Assembly: GCF_009649075.1 (NCBI RefSeq)
Contig: NZ_CP045737.1
Location: 1,860,001-1,924,000, forward strand
Origin: Aeromicrobium yanjiei
Lineage (GTDB): Bacteria > Actinomycetota > Actinomycetes > Propionibacteriales > Nocardioidaceae
DNA length: 64,000 nucleotides
Direction: 5' to 3'
The notes under the pieces are model-generated. The model was not told the origin of the DNA. It made no database searches and saw only the letters and a program-made list of their open reading frames with translations. The translations under genes and the position numbers were made by a program. This document shows positions 19,099-28,508 of the stretch, piece by piece (the stretch's first letter is position 1; every line of letters starts with the position of its first letter).

Positions 19099-20270
19099 GA
19101 CCCCTTGCCGACGTCGCGCAGCAGCTGCCGGCCGACGATGAGCTTCTGGATCTCGCTCGTGCCTTCGTACAACCGCAGCAGCCGGATGTCCCGATAGATG
19201 CGCTCGACCGTCACGCCTCGCATGTAGCCCGAGCCGCCGTGGACCTGCACGGCGAGATCGGCGACCCGACCGGCGGACTCGGTGCAGAAGAGCTTCGCCG
19301 CCGACGGTCCGAGTCGGCGGTCAGCACCGCTCAGGTAGGCGGCGGCCGCCTCGGTGACGAGCGCTCGTCCGGCCATGCAGAGGGTCTTCTGCTCTGCGAG
19401 CATCGCCTGCACCAGCTGGTTCTCACCGATCGGGCGCCCGCCCTGACGGTTGGTCGATGCGAAGGCGACCGACTCCTCGAGCGCGCGTTCCGCCTGTCCG
19501 ATCGCGAGGGCCGCGATGTGCACCCGTCCGCGAGCGAGCACGCTCATCGCTGCCCGAAAGCCCGTGTCGACATCTCCGCTGACGACGGCATCGTGACCCA
19601 CACGCACGCCGTCGAAGACGACCTCTGCCGTCGAAGCGCCCTGCTGTCCCATCTTCTTGTCTCTGGGGCCGACCGACACTCCGGCGGAGTCGGCGGGGAC
19701 CAGGAAGACCGCGATCCCCGTGCCGTTCTCGTCGGCAGGTCGGGTGCGGGCGAAGACCACGAACAGATCAGCCTCCGGCGCATTCGTGATGAAGCGCTTG
19801 TTGCCTGTGATGACCCAGTCGTCTCCATCGCGTTCGGCCTTGGTCGTCAGCCCTGACGGGTCGGATCCGGCCTCGGGTTCGGTCAGCGCGAAAGAGGCGA
19901 CCACCTGGCCCGACGCGATCGGCTCGAGCCACCGCGACTTCTGCTCCTCGGTGCCGAATCCCACCAGCACCTGACCCGCGATCCCGTTGTTGGTGCCGAA
20001 CATCGAACGGAACGACAGCGACGTGTAGCCGAACTCCAGCGCGAGCTGGACGTCCTGGGTGATGTCGAGACCCAGGCCGCCGTGCTCGGCGGGAATCGCG
20101 TAGCCGAACAGGCCCATGTCGGCGGCTTTGCGCCGGATGTCATCGGGGATCGCGTCGCTGTCGGCGATCTCCTCCTCCCTGGGCACCACGTCGTGGCGAA
20201 CGAAGGCACGCACCTGCTGCCTGATCAGCTCAAAGTCCTCGGCACCGACTGTCGCCTGCTTGCTGGTCAT
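19095..20270 (-). CDS. Acyl-CoA dehydrogenase (homotetrameric short/branched-chain type)
   Basis: The 391-residue ACAD has the full three-domain architecture: FALTEPEAGSD and WVITGNKRFITNAPEA in the FAD/substrate region, GGSGYMRGVTVERIYRD, and the catalytic Glu at 369 in YEGTSEIQ. It oxidises acyl-CoA to 2-enoyl-CoA and passes electrons to ETF. GAAGGG lies ahead of the ATG. It is the first gene of the leftward five-gene operon ending with the quinone reductase. Branched or short acyl chains are likely from the overall look, but this is not proven. Confidence 0.92.
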   Translation of the reverse strand: MTSKQATVGAEDFELIRQQVRAFVRHDVVPREEEIADSDAIPDDIRRKAADMGLFGYAIPAEHGGLGLDITQDVQLALEFGYTSLSFRSMFGTNNGIAGQVLVGFGTEEQKSRWLEPIASGQVVASFALTEPEAGSDPSGLTTKAERDGDDWVITGNKRFITNAPEADLFVVFARTRPADENGTGIAVFLVPADSAGVSVGPRDKKMGQQGASTAEVVFDGVRVGHDAVVSGDVDTGFRAAMSVLARGRVHIAALAIGQAERALEESVAFASTNRQGGRPIGENQLVQAMLAEQKTLCMAGRALVTEAAAAYLSGADRRLGPSAAKLFCTESAGRVADLAVQVHGGSGYMRGVTVERIYRDIRLLRLYEGTSEIQKLIVGRQLLRDVGKGS

Positions 20271-20360
20271 GTGGGTCGCCCTTCAGTCTCATCGCCCGCG
20301 ATCGAACTGTCGCTCAGCATACACGCATACAGTTCACTCAATAAACGACATGAGCCGCGG
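20271..20360. promoter_or_regulatory. Promoter gap upstream of the ACAD-to-quinone-reductase operon
   Basis: This AT-rich stretch of 90 bases contains a tandem GCATACAC/GCATACAG pair around 20317-20331 and CAGTTCACT (20330-20338), which also occurs at 14792-14800 at a similar distance from its gene. It probably holds the operon promoter and a regulator site. Confidence 0.4.
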
Positions 20361-21086
20361 TTACGAGACGGCGAGAGGCGGCGCGCTGCCCAGGTAAGCC
20401 TGCTCGATCCGCTGCGGCGACCGGGCCAGATCCGACGCAGCCCCCCGCAGCACTTCTTGGCCATGAGCCACCACGACCGCGGTGTCGGCCAGGTCGAGTG
20501 CCAGCATGACGTGCTGCTCCACCAGCAGGATCGCCGCACCGGTGTCATCTGCGACCCGGCGCAGCACGGGCAGCAGCCCCTCCACGATCACGGGCGCGAG
20601 GCCCATGCTCAACTCGTCGATCAGCAACACCTTGGGATCCTGCATGAGGGCCCGGCCGATCGCGAGCATCTGCTGCTCGCCGCCGGACAGCTGTCCTGCA
20701 CCGACCTTGAAGCGCTCCTTGAGCGCCGGGAAGTACGACAGGACCTTGTCGACCGTGGTGCCCTTGCGCTGTCGGGACAGGCGCAGGTTCTCCTCGACCG
20801 TCAGCGTCGTGAACAGCGCACGGTCGTCGGGCACCAGCACGAGACCGGCGCGCACGGCCGCCCGCGCGTTGCCCGACTTCACCGGGGTGCCGTCGATCTC
20901 GATGCTGCCGGACAGGCTCGGCAGGAGGCCGGACGCGGTGAGCAACATGGTCGTCTTGCCTGCGCCGTTGGGGCCCAGCAGTGCGAGGATCTCGCCCTGC
21001 TCGACGGCCAGGTTGAGGTCGCGGACGACGGGGCGGCCACCGGAGTATCCGGCTGCGAGGTCCTTCAGCTCCAGGATCGTGCTCAT
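20361..21086 (-). CDS. Branched-chain-type ABC transporter ATPase (LivF type)
   Basis: The 241-residue cytoplasmic ATPase has Walker A GPNGAGKTT (near 38-46), the signature LSGGEQQML (near 131-139), and Walker B VLLIDELSMGL. That ELSMGLAP spelling is typical of LivF rather than LivG. It pairs with the LivG domain fused at 21083 to drive uptake. ATG 21086 overlaps the fused gene stop (ATGA). It is the last gene of the three-gene importer operon. Confidence 0.92.
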   Translation of the reverse strand: MSTILELKDLAAGYSGGRPVVRDLNLAVEQGEILALLGPNGAGKTTMLLTASGLLPSLSGSIEIDGTPVKSGNARAAVRAGLVLVPDDRALFTTLTVEENLRLSRQRKGTTVDKVLSYFPALKERFKVGAGQLSGGEQQMLAIGRALMQDPKVLLIDELSMGLAPVIVEGLLPVLRRVADDTGAAILLVEQHVMLALDLADTAVVVAHGQEVLRGAASDLARSPQRIEQAYLGSAPPLAVS

Positions 21087-23839
21087 GACATGACCTCCAC
21101 GGGGGCATGAGTGGTGCCGAGGTAGGCCTTGACCACTGCGGGATTGGACTGGATCTCCGCGGGGGTTCCCACGGCGATGACACGACCGAGATCCAGCACG
21201 ATGATGCGGTCGCACACGTCGAGCACGAGGCCCATGTCGTGGTCGACCATCACGACAGTGACACCGGCGTCGCGGACGCTGCGCAGCCGCTCACCGAGCC
21301 ACCGGCTCTCGGTGCTGTCGAGGCCGGCGGCCGGCTCGTCCAGCAGCACGACCTGCGGGCCGCCCGCGAGTGCCCGGGCGATCGACACCAGCTGACGCTG
21401 CCCCTGGGACAGCTCACCCACGGCGCGGTTCGCGTCGTCGTCGAGGTCGAGCAGGTGGAACAGGACATCGATGTCGGTGACCGAGCCCGCCTCGTCGGCG
21501 GAGCCGCGAGCCGCGACCGATCCCACGGCTACGTTCTCGCGGACCGTGAGGTCGTCGTACAGCTCGATGCCCTGGAAGGTGCGGCCGAGGCCGAGCCGGC
21601 TGCGCGCATGGGGCTTGACGCCCGCAAGCTTGGTGGAGCCGAGGGTCACCGATCCGGTGGAGTCGGCGAAGCCGCTCATCGCGTCGATCAGCGTCGTCTT
21701 GCCGGCACCGTTGGGGCCGATCACGCCGACAATCTCTCCGCCGAACACGTCGAAGGACACATCGTCGACGGCGACAACGCCGCCGTACCTCACCCCCACG
21801 CCGTCGACACTGAGCAGGCGCTCGTCGCTGACCGGCCGTGCGGCGATCTGCTCGACCACCGGCGGCGCCGGGTTCGCCGAGGCCGATCGCGCCGGCAGGA
21901 ACCGGCGGACGAGCCGACGGACGCGGGCCGCGTGACCGTGCAGGTGGCCGATGAGACCCTCCGGGTACAGGATGACGGTCAGGATCAGCGCCACACCGCT
22001 CAGCACGGTGTAGTAGTCGCCCACGTGCAGCCAGCGCTCGGCAGCCATGAAGATGATGCCGCCGCCGGCGAGCATGCCGGCCAGGATGCCGCCCGAGACC
22101 GAGGTGATGCCGGCCAGGTAGACCATCGCGAAGACACCGAGGCCGGCGATGGCCGAGTAGGACTCCGCCGAGGCGACCGACTGTGCGTAGCCCAGCAGCG
22201 CGCCGCCCAGACCCGCGATGAAGGCGCCGATGGCGAATGCCAGCACCTTGGTGCGCGAGACGTCGATGCCCGCCGCCGCGGCAGAGCGCTCATTGGCTCG
22301 CACCGCGAGCATCGAGGCGCCCAGGCGGCTGGTCCGGAGCTTGGCCACGCCGAGCGCGACCGCGACGAGCACGGCCAGGCACATCAGGCCGAACTGGATG
22401 CGCGGGTAGTTCTCGCCCGCGCCGATCCCGAAGTCCCAGCCGAACAGGGTCGGATCGCCGATCGGCGCGCCATCGAGCCCGCCGTTGAGGTCGTTGTTCT
22501 TGAACCAGAACGCCTCGAGCGCGACCGCGATGGCCAGCGTGACCACCGCGACGGGCAGGCCGCGGATGCGCAGTGCCGGGAGTCCGAGGACGACACCGAT
22601 GACCATCGCGATCAGCGCGGCGAGCAGCGGGGCGAGCGGGAACGGGATGTCCAGCTGGTCACCCAGACGGCTCAGCGAGAAGGCGGCGACCCCCGCGAGC
22701 GTGAGCTGCACCAACGAGATCTGGCCCGCGAAGCCGGTCACCACGACCTGGGACAGGGCGATGATCGCCATCGTCAGGCTGATGATGAAGGCGGCACGGT
22801 AGCTGCCGGTGGTGAGGAACAGCAGGAGGACGGCAGCGGCGACGGCCAGCAGCGTCGGGCCTAGCAGGTGATTCGGCCGCGGAGCACGGCCGAGAGTCTG
22901 CTGGATGATGGCGCCCCGGGACGGCAGCGGGCGACCGCGGACCACGAGCAGGACCAGGATCATGACCAGCGGGATGAGCTCGGACAGGCCGGCCTGCGGG
23001 AACCACGAGATCGAGCTCTGCAGGTTCGTCATCTCGGACTGCAGCATGCCGATGCCGATGCCGGCGAAGACCGCCGGGCCGATCGCGTTGAAGTTGCCGA
23101 CCAGGGCCGCAGCCAGGGCCGGGACGATGAACAAGGTGTACGACACCGGGATGAGCGGGACGATCGGCGCGATCAGGATGCCGCTGAGACCTGCGACGGC
23201 GATGCTGAGCGCCCAGTTGCCGAAGGCGATGCGGTCGGGCGAGAGGCCGGTGACCAGTGCCCCCTTCTCGGACTCCGCTGCGGCACGGGTCGACAGGCCG
23301 AACTTGGTCATGCGGAAGGCGAGCGTCAGCGCCATGGCCAGGGCCACGATGATCACCGCGAACCAGACCCGGTCCATCGGGATGCGAACGGCGCCCACCT
23401 CGACACTGTTGTCGGGGAGGATCGGCTCGACCGAGACCGGCGTCGTGCCGACCCGCATGGCCATCAGCGCCTGGACCACCAGCATGACGCCCACCGAGGC
23501 GACTGCCTTGGCGACCGGCGGCGCCGAGCGCAGTGGTCGGAACACCAGGACGTAGAGGAGCGCGCCCAGCATCGCCGCCAGCAGCAGCGACAGCGCCATG
23601 GCCGGCACGAGTCCCATCGAGTCGCCGACCGAGACCGTGGTCGGCAGTCCGGGGATCGGGATCAGGAACTCGCCATTGCGCAGGAAGGCGTAGGTGTACG
23701 CCACGTAGAGAGCGACTGCACCGGTGCTGAAGTTGACCACACCCGAGCTTCGGTAGGTCAGCACCAGGGCCAGGGCGAGGGCGGCGTAGACCGCACCGTT
23801 GCCGAGGCCAAGCAACAAGAAGACAAGATGTTCACTCAC
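21083..23839 (-). CDS. Fused LivH-LivM-LivG: two permease domains and an ATPase in one chain
   Basis: This 918-residue chain joins three parts of a branched-chain-amino-acid-type importer: a LivH-like membrane domain (about 1-310), a LivM-like membrane domain (about 320-640, with the PALRIRGLPVAVVTLA segment) and a LivG-like ATPase (about 670-918) with Walker A GPNGAGKTT, signature LSQGQRQLV, Walker B VVLLDEPAAGLD and MVDHDM. A linker rich in Arg, Pro and Ala separates LivM from LivG. The GTG at 23839 is the start. The fusion enforces 1:1:1 stoichiometry with the separate LivF. In such islands these importers may carry organic acids instead of amino acids. Confidence 0.92.
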   Translation of the reverse strand: MSEHLVFLLLGLGNGAVYAALALALVLTYRSSGVVNFSTGAVALYVAYTYAFLRNGEFLIPIPGLPTTVSVGDSMGLVPAMALSLLLAAMLGALLYVLVFRPLRSAPPVAKAVASVGVMLVVQALMAMRVGTTPVSVEPILPDNSVEVGAVRIPMDRVWFAVIIVALAMALTLAFRMTKFGLSTRAAAESEKGALVTGLSPDRIAFGNWALSIAVAGLSGILIAPIVPLIPVSYTLFIVPALAAALVGNFNAIGPAVFAGIGIGMLQSEMTNLQSSISWFPQAGLSELIPLVMILVLLVVRGRPLPSRGAIIQQTLGRAPRPNHLLGPTLLAVAAAVLLLFLTTGSYRAAFIISLTMAIIALSQVVVTGFAGQISLVQLTLAGVAAFSLSRLGDQLDIPFPLAPLLAALIAMVIGVVLGLPALRIRGLPVAVVTLAIAVALEAFWFKNNDLNGGLDGAPIGDPTLFGWDFGIGAGENYPRIQFGLMCLAVLVAVALGVAKLRTSRLGASMLAVRANERSAAAAGIDVSRTKVLAFAIGAFIAGLGGALLGYAQSVASAESYSAIAGLGVFAMVYLAGITSVSGGILAGMLAGGGIIFMAAERWLHVGDYYTVLSGVALILTVILYPEGLIGHLHGHAARVRRLVRRFLPARSASANPAPPVVEQIAARPVSDERLLSVDGVGVRYGGVVAVDDVSFDVFGGEIVGVIGPNGAGKTTLIDAMSGFADSTGSVTLGSTKLAGVKPHARSRLGLGRTFQGIELYDDLTVRENVAVGSVAARGSADEAGSVTDIDVLFHLLDLDDDANRAVGELSQGQRQLVSIARALAGGPQVVLLDEPAAGLDSTESRWLGERLRSVRDAGVTVVMVDHDMGLVLDVCDRIIVLDLGRVIAVGTPAEIQSNPAVVKAYLGTTHAPVEVMS

Positions 23840-23886
23840 CGGTGCAGCCGTTCTCTCAAGGGGTGGGACAGGTGTTGCAAGGGGAT

Positions 23887-23914
23887 GCCCGGCGAGCGGA
23901 ATCGCTCGCCGGGC
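23887..23914. terminator. Intra-operon hairpin after the binding-protein gene
   Basis: A perfect 12-bp stem (GCCCGGCGAGCG with its complement) and a 4-base loop lie 20 bases after the binding-protein stop and before the fused permease. Such hairpins usually stop part of the transcription or protect the upstream mRNA, giving more binding protein than transporter. Confidence 0.7.
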
Positions 23915-23934
23915 CGATCAGACGTCGAGTCCGA

Positions 23935-25200
23935 TCACTTGACGAGCTCGGTCTTCGTCAGCTCGCCGTCCTTCACGGTGCCCACGAGGATCGCCGAGCT
24001 GCAGACCGCGTTCAGGCCCGGAACCGCGGTGCCGTCACACGTGAACGTGGCACCCGGCACCAAGGGCAGCGGGACGTCCTTGGCACTCTTGATCGCGGTC
24101 ATGATCGACTCGCTCGTCGGCTCGCCCTCGAGATCGGCGGTGGCGCGGACCAGGCCGAGCATGCCGGCGTAGCCGATCGTGGCGTAGCCACCGATCTCGG
24201 TCTTGGGCGAGTACTTGGCCATCACGGCCTTGTACAGGTTGGCCTCGTCGTTGTCGCCCGAGACATCTGCTGCGGTGAAGACCGCCGCGCCGTCCAGGCC
24301 GGAGCCGACGGCCTTGATGGTCGTGGGATCGAAGCAGGCCTGGATGGTCATGGCCGGCACCTCGGTGCCCAGGGTCGCCGCGGCCTTGAACACCGACGTG
24401 CACATCGAGGCATCGCCGATGACGATGTAGCCGCCGGGCTTGCCCTTGAGACCGGCGCTCACCTGCGGGGTGGCGTCGGGCAGGCCCAGGGGCACGGGGA
24501 CGATGTTGATGTCGATGCCGGCGGCCTTGAAGGCCGGTGTGGCGAACGACTTGGCTCCGCCGACGGCCGAGGGAACGTTGATGACGAACGCCGTGACGCT
24601 CTTGTAGCCCTTCTGGGCCGAGTACTTGGCCATCGAGACCAGCGTGCCCGGGAAGCCACCGGTCCACATCGCCGCACCTTCGGAGGTCAGCTCCGAGGCA
24701 GCGCTGCCCGACGCCGAGACGTAGGGGATCTTCGCCTTGGTGATGATGGGCGCCATCGAGTCGCCGTTACCGGTGGTGGTGGACAGGACGGCGGCGACCT
24801 TCTCCTCGACCATCTTGTTGGCGCAGGCGCGCGCGGTCACGGGCTCCTCGTCGTGGTTGCACACGACGGCCTCGATCGGACGACCACCGATGCCGCCCAG
24901 GTTGTCGTTCGCGTACTTGACCGCCGCAGCCGTCGACTCCCGCGCCTGCGGGTAGGAGACGGCCGGGCCGCCCTCGGGGTTGACGACACCGATCTTGACC
25001 GGGGTGCCCTCCGCCTTGACGCCTTCCTGCGTCCCGGCGGGGAAGGCGGCGCTGCTGTCCTTGTCGCCGCCACCCCCCGATCCCTCGTCCGAGCTGCTGC
25101 CACAGGCAGCGGCCACGAGGGCGAGGGCTGACACGGCGGCACCGAACCTCAGCGCCTTCGTTGCGCGCGAGCGCCGGGTGATGCTTCGTGGTGTTGTCAT
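23935..25200 (-). CDS. Branched-chain-type substrate-binding lipoprotein (LivK-like)
   Basis: The 421-residue periplasmic-binding-protein type 1 lipoprotein has a twin-basic start (MTTPRSITRRSRATK), a hydrophobic core and the lipobox VAAACGSS near residue 30, then a Gly/Ser-rich linker. It would capture ligand outside the membrane for the Liv permease. AAGGAAG seven bases ahead supports ATG 25200 over longer starts. It is the first gene of the importer operon. Ligands of this family range from amino acids to aromatic and aliphatic acids. Confidence 0.92.
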   Translation of the reverse strand: MTTPRSITRRSRATKALRFGAAVSALALVAAACGSSSDEGSGGGGDKDSSAAFPAGTQEGVKAEGTPVKIGVVNPEGGPAVSYPQARESTAAAVKYANDNLGGIGGRPIEAVVCNHDEEPVTARACANKMVEEKVAAVLSTTTGNGDSMAPIITKAKIPYVSASGSAASELTSEGAAMWTGGFPGTLVSMAKYSAQKGYKSVTAFVINVPSAVGGAKSFATPAFKAAGIDINIVPVPLGLPDATPQVSAGLKGKPGGYIVIGDASMCTSVFKAAATLGTEVPAMTIQACFDPTTIKAVGSGLDGAAVFTAADVSGDNDEANLYKAVMAKYSPKTEIGGYATIGYAGMLGLVRATADLEGEPTSESIMTAIKSAKDVPLPLVPGATFTCDGTAVPGLNAVCSSAILVGTVKDGELTKTELVK

Positions 25201-25369
25201 TGACTTCCTTCGGCCTTGGACGGTCATCTCGAGCACGCGCCCGTCCCTGCTGGGCGCCCGGATGGCGTGATCGACGCATCGCGTGATGCACGTCACCTAG
25301 GTAGATGAATGAGTTGAATGTAGTCGGTAACCGGCTTCCTGTACACGGATTGGGCGCACTTCCTGGCCA
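25201..25369. promoter_or_regulatory. Promoter region of the Liv-type importer
   Basis: This 169-base gap lies upstream of the binding-protein gene. TAGATGAATGAGT at 25302-25314 is repeated exactly at 43698-43710, upstream of another minus-strand gene. TGAATGA inside it equals half of the Bacillus FadR box as I remember it. No other structure is evident. Confidence 0.45.
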
Positions 25370-26398
25370 TCACCCGCGGCGCCGCGCCTGAATGTGGCGA
25401 AGCGACTGCGGTTCAAAGGAAATATCCCCGCGAGTGATCGTGTCTCCCGGAGGTACCAGCGCATCGATCCGGTCGAGCACTGCGGCATCGAGCCGTACGT
25501 CGGCGGCGGGGAGCTGGCTCTCGAGCTGCTCCATCGTGCGCGGCCCGATGATCGCCGACGTCACAGCAGGGTGCTCGAGCGTGAAGGCGAGGGCCATGCC
25601 GATCAGGTCGAGGCCGGCGCCCGCCGCCAGATCGGACAGTCGAGGCACCAGATCCGCCTTCCGATCCGATCCGGGCGCGTCCAGTCGCCACGTGCCGCGG
25701 TCCAGTCGGTCGAAGCGCGAGCCCTCGACCGCGGGTACGCCCCCCGAGTACTTGCCGGTGAGCCACCCGCCGTTGAGCGGGCTCCAGACGATCGCACCCA
25801 TCCCGTAACGCAGGCAGGCAGGAAAGATGTCGCGTTCGGCACCTCGGACGAAGATCGAGTAGGGCGGCTGCTCGCACCGCACCTTGACGTGCCCCCGGCG
25901 CTCTGACGTCCACTGCGCCTCGACGATCGCCTCAGCGGGAAAGGTCGAGGTGCCGATCGCGCGCACCTTGCCCTGTCGCACGAGATCACTCAAGGCGCCG
26001 AGCGTCTCGTCGAGATCGGTGTTCTCGTCGAGACGATGCACCTGGTACAGATCGATGTAGTCGGTGTCGAGGCGCCGCAGGCTGTCCTCGCAGGCCTTGA
26101 TGATCCACCGGCGGGATGCGCCACGCTGATTCGGCACCCGCCCCATGGGGTTGTAGAACTTCGTCGCGAGCACGATGTCGTCTCGTCGCCCCTTGAGGGC
26201 CCGGCCGACGATCTGCTCGGACTCTCCGCGCGAGTACACATCGGCGGTGTCGATGAAGTTGATGCCGGCATCGAGCGCGCGCCCGATGATCCTGAGGCAG
26301 TCATCCTGGTCCGCATTGCCCATGCTCCCGAAGGACATCGCCCCCAGGCACAGGTTCGACACCTGGATCCCGGTCTTGCCGAGTAGACGCATCTGCAT
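25370..26398 (-). CDS. Aldo/keto reductase
   Basis: The 342-residue NADP-dependent TIM-barrel reductase has the catalytic tetrad Asp50, Tyr55, Lys80 and His121 (FIDTADVY, ATKFYNP, YQVH). The NADP site near the C-terminus reads SAIIGPRTMEQLE. It reduces aldehydes or ketones, or oxidises alcohols. It is transcribed alone, away from the thioesterase, from a divergent promoter with a 7-5-7 inverted repeat, and it ends about 170 bases from the importer start. Confidence 0.9.
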   Translation of the reverse strand: MQMRLLGKTGIQVSNLCLGAMSFGSMGNADQDDCLRIIGRALDAGINFIDTADVYSRGESEQIVGRALKGRRDDIVLATKFYNPMGRVPNQRGASRRWIIKACEDSLRRLDTDYIDLYQVHRLDENTDLDETLGALSDLVRQGKVRAIGTSTFPAEAIVEAQWTSERRGHVKVRCEQPPYSIFVRGAERDIFPACLRYGMGAIVWSPLNGGWLTGKYSGGVPAVEGSRFDRLDRGTWRLDAPGSDRKADLVPRLSDLAAGAGLDLIGMALAFTLEHPAVTSAIIGPRTMEQLESQLPAADVRLDAAVLDRIDALVPPGDTITRGDISFEPQSLRHIQARRRG

Positions 26399-26443
26399 GT
26401 GGGTGCTCCATGTCTCTAGCAGGGACGGGCCCGTCCGACCCCT

Positions 26444-26462
26444 TCATCAATTGAGTTGATGA
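26444..26462. promoter_or_regulatory. Candidate operator TCATCAA-TTGAG-TTGATGA
   Basis: A perfect 7-5-7 inverted repeat centred between the aldo/keto reductase (start 26398) and the thioesterase (start 26513). Its size and symmetry fit a TetR or GntR dimer, and its position fits joint control of both genes. Confidence 0.6.
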
Positions 26463-26512
26463 TTACACTTTTTGTGCGTTTCGTGGCACGGATGGGGCTA
26501 TATCCTGGACGC

Positions 26513-26977
26513 GTGTCGACGCCGATCCAGACCCCTCCGCCCGCCCGGCCCCGCCCAGAGCTGACCGACCGGTCGCTGTATCCCCGGTGGTACGAGATCA
26601 GCACCCGTTTCGGCGACATGGATCCGGCCAAGCACGTCAACAACGTCGCCATTGCACAGCTCTACGAAGAGGGCCGCGTTCGGTTCCACCGCGAACGTGC
26701 GGGGAACGATCCGATCGCTGTCGTGGTCGCGCAGATCGCGATTCACTACCTGGGCGAGGTCCATTACCCGGCACCCGTGCAGATCGGGACGGGAGCAGCT
26801 CATGTCGGCCGGAGCTCGTTCACGACGTCCCAAGCACTCTTCCAGGGCGGCATCTGCGTGGGGCTGGCCCAGACGACCGCAGTCGTCGTCGACGGCGACG
26901 GCGCTGCCACACCGCTGCCCGACTGGTTCCGGGCGTACCTCGAGCAGAGCCGGATCGGCGCACCCGTCAGCGCGTAG
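26513..26977 (+). CDS. 4-hydroxybenzoyl-CoA-thioesterase-like hot-dog protein
   Basis: The 154-residue single hot-dog thioesterase has RFGDMDPAKHVNN (32-44), where Asp37 matches the catalytic Asp of the 4HBT/YbgC group. GTG 26513 is chosen because a TATCCT -10 box (26501-26506) ends six bases before it, a leaderless layout. A TTG start 19 codons upstream would place the promoter repeat inside the gene. Its end overlaps the convergent ligase by 11 bases. Likely role: hydrolysis of a short or aromatic acyl-CoA. Confidence 0.82.
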   Translation: MSTPIQTPPPARPRPELTDRSLYPRWYEISTRFGDMDPAKHVNNVAIAQLYEEGRVRFHRERAGNDPIAVVVAQIAIHYLGEVHYPAPVQIGTGAAHVGRSSFTTSQALFQGGICVGLAQTTAVVVDGDGAATPLPDWFRAYLEQSRIGAPVSA

Positions 26978-28496
26978 ACGCGTCCTGGAACCGCTGCATC
27001 AGCTCGCGCTTGAGTATCTTGCCGCTGGGCAGTCGGGGAACCGGCTCGAAGGAGACCGAACGAGGCGCCTTGAAGTGCGCGAGCCGGTCGCGGCAGAAGC
27101 CGATGAGAGACTCGGCCAGCTCGGGGCCCGGTGTCGATCCTTCAGCCACCTCGATCACGGCGTGCACCCGCTGGCCCATCTCACCGTCCGGCAGACCGAT
27201 GACTGCGACGTCTCCGACGGCCGGATGCAACGTCAGCGCATCCTCGATCTCGCGGGGATAGATGTTGACGCCACCGGAGAGAATCAGATCGGTTCGCCGG
27301 TCCGACAAGTACAAGAAGCCCTCCTGATCGACATGACCGAGATCGCCGAGCGTGCTCCACCCCTTGTCGTTGTACGCGGCCGCGGTCTTCACGGGGTCCC
27401 CGTGGTACTCGAAGCGCTTGTTGTCGCTGAGCCAGATCGTGCCGATCTCATGCGGACCCAGCTCGCGGCCCTCGTCATCGCAGATGTGGACGACCCCGGT
27501 GAGCGCCGTGCCCACCGAGCCTTTGTGTGTCAACCAGGTCGGCGAGTCGATCATGAAGAAGCCGTTGCCTTCACTGCCGGCATAGAACTCGACCAGCGTG
27601 GGCCCGAACCACTCGATCATCCTTTCCTTGACCTCGATCGGGCAGGGTGCTGCCGCATGGATCGCCAGCTGCACGCTCGACACGTCGTACGCGGCCCTGA
27701 CGTCGTCGGCCAGCTTGAGCATCCGGACGAACATCGTCGGCACGAACTGGGCGTGCGTGATGCGGTGCCGGTCGATCAGGCGAAGCACCGCCTCGGCGTC
27801 GAACTTCTCCATCACGACCGCCGTGCCACCGTTGCGCACGGCTCCGATGCACCACGCCAATGGTGCTGCGTGGTAGAGCGGGCCGGTGCTCAGGAACCTG
27901 GTCGCGGCGCTGAACGAGAACGCGGCGCGCATCGTGTGGTCGATACTGAGTCCTGTGCCGAATGACTCGCCCGACAGCTCCGGCAGGATGCCCTTCGGCC
28001 GTCCCGTCGTCCCCGAGGAATAGAACATGTAGTAGCCCTCGGCCTCGTCGGAGATCGGCTCGCGCGACAGATCCGCGATGGCGGAGTCCAGGTGCTCGAC
28101 GCCCTCGACCCGCTCACCGACCACGAGTCGAGCGGTCAGCCGCGATGCGGACGCCGCCGCGGGGGCGGCAATCGACTCGAGCGATGACGACGAGATGAGC
28201 AGCTTCGCTTCGCAGTTGTCGACGATGTAGGCGGCTTCGGCCGGCGAAAGATGCCAGTTGACCGGCGTGTAGAGCAGGCCGGAGCGCTGCGCCGCCCAGA
28301 CGATCGGGAAGATCTCGAGCCTGTTCTCCAGCAGGATCGCGATGTGGTCGCCCGCCCCGAGTCCGCGTTCGCGGAACAGGTGCGCGATCTGGTTCGAGCG
28401 CGCTTCGAGCTCCCGGTACGACAGGGTCTCCCCCGACGCTCCCATGATGATCGCCGGCTTGTCGCCGTGCTCGGCCGCGAGCGTGGTCAGCTGCAT
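26967..28496 (-). CDS. AMP-forming acyl-CoA synthetase
   Basis: The 509-residue ANL-superfamily ligase has the phosphate motif SSGTTGRPKG (160-169), FYAGSEGNG, GWSTLGDLG, the hinge stretch DRRTDLILSGGVNIYP, and the catalytic Lys493 in LPSGK. It makes acyl-CoA from a carboxylate, ATP and CoA. ATG 28496 follows AAGGA; the frame stays open upstream, but that part is repeat-derived (see 28509-28544), so a longer N-terminus is unlikely. It follows the nitroreductase in the same direction, about 50 bases away. Confidence 0.9.
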   Translation of the reverse strand: MQLTTLAAEHGDKPAIIMGASGETLSYRELEARSNQIAHLFRERGLGAGDHIAILLENRLEIFPIVWAAQRSGLLYTPVNWHLSPAEAAYIVDNCEAKLLISSSSLESIAAPAAASASRLTARLVVGERVEGVEHLDSAIADLSREPISDEAEGYYMFYSSGTTGRPKGILPELSGESFGTGLSIDHTMRAAFSFSAATRFLSTGPLYHAAPLAWCIGAVRNGGTAVVMEKFDAEAVLRLIDRHRITHAQFVPTMFVRMLKLADDVRAAYDVSSVQLAIHAAAPCPIEVKERMIEWFGPTLVEFYAGSEGNGFFMIDSPTWLTHKGSVGTALTGVVHICDDEGRELGPHEIGTIWLSDNKRFEYHGDPVKTAAAYNDKGWSTLGDLGHVDQEGFLYLSDRRTDLILSGGVNIYPREIEDALTLHPAVGDVAVIGLPDGEMGQRVHAVIEVAEGSTPGPELAESLIGFCRDRLAHFKAPRSVSFEPVPRLPSGKILKRELMQRFQDASTR

Positions 28497-28508
28497 CACG
28501 TAGTCCTT

